DNA from: Myxococcales bacterium
GTDB lineage: Bacteria; Myxococcota_A; Bradymonadia; UBA7976; UBA1532
Length of the DNA: 64,000 nt
NCBI GenBank assembly: GCA_020633435.1
Contig: JACKDP010000001.1
Coordinates: 1,550,001-1,614,000 of the forward strand
Reading direction: 5' to 3'
Shown: piece after piece, positions 59,483 through 64,000 of the stretch
How the letters are laid out: each line of letters begins with the position of its first letter
How positions within the stretch are numbered: position 1 is the stretch's first letter
Notes under the pieces: model-generated
The model's input: only the letters and a program-made list of their open reading frames with translations
What the model was told of the DNA's origin: nothing
The model's database searches: none
Translations under genes and position numbers: made by a program

Positions 59483-60457
59483 TCAGCGCGCGTCGGGCGG
59501 GGTGTGGCACCACGTCGCGCCCGGCGTCCGGGGGGAGCCGATGCAGATCTGCCCGCCGCGCACCCAGGCCAGGCGACGTCCGTCGGGGGCGGGCGCGGTG
59601 CCGGGGGGCACCACGGCCAGCCGCTCGCTCATCTTGCCGGCCGCCAGATCGAGGACGTAGAGGCCGACGCGCCCCCCCGCCGTCGAGGTGGCCGCGCAGG
59701 GCCGCGGCTGGTCGAGCAGGCAGGGCGAGATGAGGGTGGCGGCGGCCCCGTCGGCGCGGAAGCCCAGATCGAGGGGCCCGGCCGGCCGCAGGTCGAGGGG
59801 CGGGAGGGCCACGGGGCGCTGCCCGAAGTCGGGGGTGTAGCGCACGATGCGCAGCCCCGGGGCGTCGCCGTCGCGGGTGTGGATGGCCACCAGATCGCCG
59901 GGGCCGCGCTGCAGGCGCACCACCGACGGGTGCTCGCCGCTCAGGCAGCCCGCCGGCGTGGTGAAGCCGCTGTTGCGCAGGTGGAAGACGCGGCAGGCGG
60001 GCGACTTCCATGCCGGGTGGTGCTGGTGCAGGTACAGGCGGTCGGCGTCCAGCCAGAAGCCCGTCAGGTCGAGGTCGGGCAGGGGCGGCTCGACGAAGCT
60101 CGGCACCTTCACCTGGCGGCCGCCGCCGAGGACGACGAAGCGGCCGGGCTCGAAGATGACGGCGTCGCCCCTGGGCGAGATGGCCGGGATGGCGGTGGGA
60201 TCGGGGGCCGCGAGGGCCTCGAAGGTGCCCGTGTCGACGCGCAGCCGCCAGCGCGCGTCCACGAAGATCTGGTCGCCGTCGCCGCTCCACTGGAGCAGGA
60301 CGTCGCGGGTGACGGCGGGGGCCTCGGGCTCCGCGGGCGGCGGCGGCGGGGGCGGCGGCGGCGGGGCCCCGCAGCCCGCCAGCGCAGCCACCGCGACGGC
60401 CATGACCAGCCAGCTTGCAATCTCCGCCCGCGCCGGTACCCTTGGCCGGATCGCCAC
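59483..60457 (-). CDS. Lipoprotein with WD/TolB-like beta-propeller appearance
   Basis: The protein is 324 aa if started at the GTG at 60457, which gives a full lipoprotein signal (MAIRPRVPARAEIASWLVMA, then VAVAALAGC). The ATG at 60403 would leave a very short signal without basic residues. A poly-proline stretch (PPPPPPPPPP) follows the lipid-anchor Cys. The rest alternates beta strands with periodic motifs (DQIFVDARWRLRV, AVIFEPGRFVVLGGG, DRLYLHQHHPAW, RLAWVRGGQICIG), as in TolB/WD-type propellers. No enzymatic motif. Divergent from plsC with only 21 bp between the chosen starts. Confidence 0.75.
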   Translation of the reverse strand: MAIRPRVPARAEIASWLVMAVAVAALAGCGAPPPPPPPPPPAEPEAPAVTRDVLLQWSGDGDQIFVDARWRLRVDTGTFEALAAPDPTAIPAISPRGDAVIFEPGRFVVLGGGRQVKVPSFVEPPLPDLDLTGFWLDADRLYLHQHHPAWKSPACRVFHLRNSGFTTPAGCLSGEHPSVVRLQRGPGDLVAIHTRDGDAPGLRIVRYTPDFGQRPVALPPLDLRPAGPLDLGFRADGAAATLISPCLLDQPRPCAATSTAGGRVGLYVLDLAAGKMSERLAVVPPGTAPAPDGRRLAWVRGGQICIGSPRTPGATWCHTPPDAR

Positions 60458-60478
60458 TTGAGCCGTCCCGAGGGTCCG

Positions 60479-61291
60479 ATGGGCTACGTCCGCACGAGCT
60501 GGTACTACGGCAAGGTCGCTGCACGCAGCATCGTGTACGGCCCGCCGGCCATCGTGGCCGCCTCCGCCTTCAACAACAAGAAGGTGGGCCAGGAGATGAT
60601 GCGGCGCTGGTGCCGGACGTCGTCGCGTGGCCTGGGCATGCACGTCGATCTCCTCGACGCCGAGCATCTGGAGGGGGTGGAGCAGGCGGTCTTCATCGCC
60701 AACCATCTGAGTTTCCTCGACATTCTGGCCATCGGGGCGGTGCTTCCCCACGACTATCGGTGGCTGGCCAAGGCCTCCGTCTTCAAGGTGCCCATGCTGG
60801 GCTGGCACCTCAAGGCCTCCGGCCATATTCCCGTCTACCGGGGGGCCGAGAAGCACCGCAACGCCGACATCGGCCAGCGCATGCAGGCCGTGGTGGAGGA
60901 GGGGGCGAGCCTGCTCTTCTTCCCCGAGGGCACCCGCAGCGAGGATGGCCACCTGCAGCCGTTCCGCATGGGGGCCTTCATGGCGGCCGTCAACGCGGGC
61001 CTGCCGGTCGTGCCCCTCGTCCTGCGGGGCACCCACGAGATGCTGCAGAAGGGGTCGTTCCACTTCCACCCCATCCAGGACCGGCCGGTGACGGTGAAGG
61101 TCCTGCCCTCGCTGCACGCGCCCCCCGAGGGCGACGCGCGGGCGCGGGCCGAGGCGCTGCGCTGGGAGGCCTACCGGGCGTTCATGGCCGATCTGCACCC
61201 CGACGAGGTGGTCGCGGAGGGCCAGGAGGTCGCCGACGAGCGGCCGCGGGCCGAGCGCGAGGCCGCGGCGGCCGAAGGGGCCGGGTCGTGA
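60479..61291 (+). CDS. 1-acyl-sn-glycerol-3-phosphate acyltransferase family protein
   Basis: The protein is 270 aa, ATG at 60479 with GAGGG upstream. The acyltransferase motifs are NHLSFLD (H76, D81), LLFFPEGTRSEDG and LPVVPLVLRGTHEM. It probably acylates lysophosphatidate or a related lysolipid at the membrane. A short Ala/Glu/Arg tail ends the protein. The stop overlaps the next start (GTGA), so it leads a coupled lipid-related operon. Confidence 0.93.
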   Translation: MGYVRTSWYYGKVAARSIVYGPPAIVAASAFNNKKVGQEMMRRWCRTSSRGLGMHVDLLDAEHLEGVEQAVFIANHLSFLDILAIGAVLPHDYRWLAKASVFKVPMLGWHLKASGHIPVYRGAEKHRNADIGQRMQAVVEEGASLLFFPEGTRSEDGHLQPFRMGAFMAAVNAGLPVVPLVLRGTHEMLQKGSFHFHPIQDRPVTVKVLPSLHAPPEGDARARAEALRWEAYRAFMADLHPDEVVAEGQEVADERPRAEREAAAAEGAGS

Positions 61292-61797
61292 GCGCCTCCC
61301 GCGGCCTCGATCCGCTGCTCAAGGAGATCGTCGCCGCGTGCGGCGGCCTGGCCCGGGCCACCCCGCGGGAGCGCGGCGCCTTCTGGGAGAAGATGGGCGA
61401 CTGGCAGACGCGGCTCGACAACCTGGCGTCGCTGGCGCGCACGGGGGTGGACGTCCTGCATGTGCCGACCAGCGCCCGGGGCCCCGATCCGCACCAGGAG
61501 AACCGGCCCGAGGAGGCCCGCCACGCCTTGATGCGCCTGCACTTCGGGCTGCCCGAGCTGTCCGGCCCGCGCTTGAGCACGGAGCGCTTCCGCGCCGACT
61601 GCGACCACATGGCGATGCGCATCGCCGGGGCCGAGGTGCTGGCGGAGGACGCCACGACCCAGCAGCGGCTGGCCCTGCTCAAGGCGAAGCTGCTCCTGGT
61701 GCGGGGCGAGGTGCCGGGGGAGGCCCATGTGGCCATGCTCGGCCTCATCGTGCGCTGCTACCGCGCGCTGCGCGAGGACGCCAAGAAGAAGGACTGA
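61288..61797 (+). CDS. Hypothetical protein coupled to plsC
   Basis: The protein is 169 aa with a GTG start overlapping the plsC stop. It is an all-helical, soluble-looking protein with no recognised family. The sequence RPEEARHALMRLHFGLPELS and RFRADCDHMAMRIAGAEVLA suggests a small helical bundle. The position between the acyltransferase and the hydroxylase suggests a role in the same membrane-lipid process. Confidence 0.75.
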   Translation: MSASRGLDPLLKEIVAACGGLARATPRERGAFWEKMGDWQTRLDNLASLARTGVDVLHVPTSARGPDPHQENRPEEARHALMRLHFGLPELSGPRLSTERFRADCDHMAMRIAGAEVLAEDATTQQRLALLKAKLLLVRGEVPGEAHVAMLGLIVRCYRALREDAKKKD

Positions 61798-61799
61798 CC

Positions 61800-62570
61800 A
61801 TGGCCGAGACGTCGCCGCGCCTGCGCCCCGCCCGCGTCACCACGGGGGGCGCCATCCTCCTGGCGTGGAGCGCCGGCATGATCGCCCTGGGCCGCCTCGA
61901 CGCGCCGCCCATCGTCGGGGTGCTCGCCGCCATCGGCCTGACCGTGCCGCTGATCTCCTTCTGGGAGTGGATGGTGCACGGCGTCCTCTACCACCGGCGG
62001 CTGCCGGGCCTCGACGTCATCCGCGAGATCCACACGGCCGGCCACCACGGCGCCCTCTTCCCCCCGAAGCACTACGTGCAGCCGTCGGCCGGCTTCCCGT
62101 TCATGCGGTTCCGCAGCCCCCGGCGCCCGTGGCGCATGGCGGACAACGCCGTCGACAACTTCCTCACCTCCGGCTCCCAGGTGGCGCTGCACTTCGTGGT
62201 GGGCCTGCCGTTCATCACGCTGCCGGTGTATCTGCTGACGGGCCCGAGCCCGTTCTTCTGGTCCAGCCTGGGCACCCTGGCGGTCATCTCGTGGCTGCTG
62301 GCCTACGTGCACGGCTGCATCCACACCCCGCGGGACCGCGCCATCGAGCGGATGGGCTGGTTCCTCTGGCTCGACCGGCACCACTACATCCACCACATCG
62401 ACCAGCGGGCCAACATCAACTTCTTGCTGCCCCTCTGCGACGTCCTGTTCGGCACGCTCAAGCGCCAGCTCTCGGAGAGCGAGGCGCGGCGCTTCCCCAG
62501 CTTCGAGCAGGCGAAGCCGATGGCCTACGACGTCCTCCACCCCACGAGGCGCGCGGCGAGGCGCGCTTGA
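61800..62570 (+). CDS. Fatty acid hydroxylase / sterol desaturase superfamily membrane protein
   Basis: The protein is 256 aa, starting 2 nt after the preceding stop. Four membrane helices are seen. The di-iron histidine boxes are WEWMVHGVLYHRR, HTAGHHG, YVHGCIHTPRDR and DRHHYIHHID, as in the FAH superfamily. These enzymes hydroxylate or desaturate lipid chains with O2. Together with PlsC it suggests modification of membrane lipids; the product is unknown. Confidence 0.9.
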   Translation: MAETSPRLRPARVTTGGAILLAWSAGMIALGRLDAPPIVGVLAAIGLTVPLISFWEWMVHGVLYHRRLPGLDVIREIHTAGHHGALFPPKHYVQPSAGFPFMRFRSPRRPWRMADNAVDNFLTSGSQVALHFVVGLPFITLPVYLLTGPSPFFWSSLGTLAVISWLLAYVHGCIHTPRDRAIERMGWFLWLDRHHYIHHIDQRANINFLLPLCDVLFGTLKRQLSESEARRFPSFEQAKPMAYDVLHPTRRAARRA

Positions 62571-64000
62571 TCGTCCTGGGCGTCCTGCTGGGCGCGCTGG
62601 CCCTCGGCGTCGCGGCGCTGTGGTGGGTGGGGCGCCCCCGGGGCGTGGGCCAGAGCGGCGACCTGCGGCTGCACCCCGTGGCCCCCGACGTGTGGATGTT
62701 CCGGGGCTATTTCTCCAATGCTTTCGCGCTGATCCTGCCTCAGCGGGTCGTGCTCGTCGACGCGCTCATCAGCCCCGAGACGGCCACGCTCTTCCGCGAC
62801 GCCCTCGCCCGCGTCACCGACCGCCCCGTCACCCACCTCATCTGGACGCACTACAACGGCGACCACGTGGGGGGCTCGTCGGTGTTCGCCGGGCCGGGCG
62901 TCGAGATCATCTGCACGGCCGAGACGGCGCGGCTGGTGGTCGAGCGGGACGACGAGCGGCGCGCCTACGTGGAGGCCTTCGGGCTCATCGCCCACGACTT
63001 CCCGGCGGTGCCGGCGCCGACGCGGACGTTCACGGACGCGCTGACGCTCTCGCTGGATGGGGAGACGCTGGCGCTGCGCCAGCTCGGCGCCGTCGAGACG
63101 AGCGACGCCTGCGTCGTGTGGTGGCCGGCGCGGCGGGTGGTGGCGGTGGGCGACGGCGTGGCAACGGCCGGCTACCCGTACACCGGCGCGCCCGTCGCGG
63201 ACGAGGGCCTGCGGGACGATGGCGCGTGGATCGGGTTCCTGCAGCGGGTGGAGGATCTGGGGCCGACGGTCCTGCTCCCGGGGCATGGCCCGGTGCTGCA
63301 CGGGGCGGAGGCCATCGGCCGGCGGCTGGGCCTGCTGCGGGCGCTGATGGCCGACGTGATCGCGGCGGCGAAGGCCGAGCGGGCGGTGGGCGGGCCCATC
63401 GCGGCCATCGTCGACCGGGCCGAGGCGCGGCTGGCCGCCTACGCCGCGCACCCCGATCTGCGGCAGAACGTGGCGACGCAGCGCTTCGCCCTCTACCGTG
63501 CGCTGAACAGCCTGGATCCGGCGCGGCGTGGCCTGGGCTGGTGGTGGGACTTCCGGCCGTCGCGGCTGGCCGACCCGCCGGCCGAGGCGGTGGAGGCGGC
63601 GCTGGCGGCCTGCCCCACCCCTGCGGCGGCGCGCGGCGGCGGCGCGGGCCTGCCCCGGCGGTGGCCCGGGCGGTGCTGCTGGCCCGAGGCGCCGACGAGC
63701 CCGCCAGCCTGGCCTGCCTGGCCGACGCCATGCTCGCCGCCGTCACGACGACGCCGTCCATCGTCGACGCGGCGGACTACTTCCGCGAGGCCGCCCGGGC
63801 GGCGCAGGCGGCGCTGGCCGCCGACGCCAGGCAGGCCGACGCCCTGCGGGTGCTGGGGGTCCTGGAGGTCTGGAGCGCGCTGGTGCTGGGGCAGCCGATG
63901 GAGCGCGGGCGGACCCTCCTGCGGCAAGCGCTCGACGCCGGCCAGTCCCCGGGCAACCGGCGCAAGGTCATGTTCTTCTTGGGGAAATCCTTCCAGTACA
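62567..64000 (+). CDS. Membrane-anchored metallo-beta-lactamase-fold protein, frameshifted, C-terminus beyond window
   Basis: A TTG at 62567 overlaps the hydroxylase stop (TTGA). An N-terminal helix (IVLGVLLGALALGVAALWWV) anchors the protein. The MBL-fold domain follows: FSNAFALILPQRVVLVDALI, THYNGDHVGGSSVF, VVAVGDGVAT and VLLPGHGPVL, so the usual HxHxDH box is HYNGDH with Asn replacing the second His. At about 63620-63660 the coding frame changes by one base: the frame that is coding afterwards reads VARAVLLARGADEPASLACL and continues helical (DAADYFREAARAAQAALAAD) to the edge. The C-terminal region resembles the helical part of alkyl-sulfatase-like MBL proteins. Confidence 0.7.
   Translation, partial: MIVLGVLLGALALGVAALWWVGRPRGVGQSGDLRLHPVAPDVWMFRGYFSNAFALILPQRVVLVDALISPETATLFRDALARVTDRPVTHLIWTHYNGDHVGGSSVFAGPGVEIICTAETARLVVERDDERRAYVEAFGLIAHDFPAVPAPTRTFTDALTLSLDGETLALRQLGAVETSDACVVWWPARRVVAVGDGVATAGYPYTGAPVADEGLRDDGAWIGFLQRVEDLGPTVLLPGHGPVLHGAEAIGRRLGLLRALMADVIAAAKAERAVGGPIAAIVDRAEARLAAYAAHPDLRQNVATQRFALYRALNSLDPARRGLGWWWDFRPSRLADPPAEAVEAALAACPTPAAARGGGAGLPRRWPGRCCWPEAPTSPPAWPAWPTPCSPPSRRRRPSSTRRTTSARPPGRRRRRWPPTPGRPTPCGCWGSWRSGARWCWGSRWSAGGPSCGKRSTPASPRATGARSCSSWGNPSST

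Overview
The window is 64 kb of very GC-rich bacterial chromosome with tightly packed genes. It has no rRNA or tRNA genes, no CRISPR array and no complete prophage that I could recognise. The gene content points to a Myxococcota-like (deltaproteobacterial) organism, probably marine or halotolerant. The evidence is several surface lipoproteins built from Asp/Cys calcium-type repeats and MopE-type CDGxDEDCDG motifs, a TgpA/DUF58/MoxR cluster, a fused GldF-GldG transporter, an FHA-sigma54-type activator, and a complete Na+-translocating NQR operon with apbE. The assignment is inference from gene content only.

Layout. 1-3739 (minus): a VIT/vWA secreted protein followed by a DUF4159 protein that runs off the left edge. 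3959-10307 (plus): thiol peroxidase, then a four-gene run of IF2_N-like/coiled-coil/DUF2325-like protein, MoxR ATPase, DUF58 protein and TgpA-like transglutaminase. 10291-14771 (minus): a conserved hypothetical and a giant lipoprotein with 19 Asp-rich repeats. 15069-20575 (plus): a translationally coupled ABC-2 operon (ATPase, fused GldFG permease, DUF4340 protein) and a barrel-like protein. 20589-25937 (minus): Tex-like S1 protein, DegT aminotransferase, a tandem HCCA-isomerase fusion and a PrsW-like protease. 26051-27975 (plus): a broken TPR-type lipoprotein. 27998-34974 (minus): nqrABCDEF-apbE, in which ApbE is expected to flavinylate the SGAT threonines of NqrB and NqrC.

35107-38963 (minus): a membrane protein with an alpha/alpha-toroid-like region and a MopE-motif lipoprotein. 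39086-42350 is the one clearly accessory patch. An acyl-CoA dehydrogenase gene is followed by a compositionally different rnd (RNase D) gene, IS3-family debris and a second copy of the last 80 bp of the dehydrogenase gene. 42510-47028: TetR, a secreted protein, a GAF protein, a tRNA-dihydrouridine synthase and a membrane protein with a HEPN-like RN-x3-H motif. 47035-52136 (minus): vWA lipoprotein, a second large repeat lipoprotein with the same C-terminal domain as the one at 11208, and a small Cys-rich lipoprotein. 52411-53523: a CHC2/TOPRIM primase-like gene behind a perfect LexA-like palindrome. 53811-64000: a second, larger acyl-CoA dehydrogenase, a cytochrome c/copper monooxygenase fusion lipoprotein, an FHA/AAA activator, a lipoprotein, and a coupled plsC - hypothetical - fatty acid hydroxylase - metallo-hydrolase operon that runs off the right edge.

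Several genes carry apparent frameshifts in GC-only low-complexity stretches (about 26390-26460, 49216, 57450-57500 and 63620-63660). Because the pattern recurs, base-level sequence error is a serious alternative to real gene decay.
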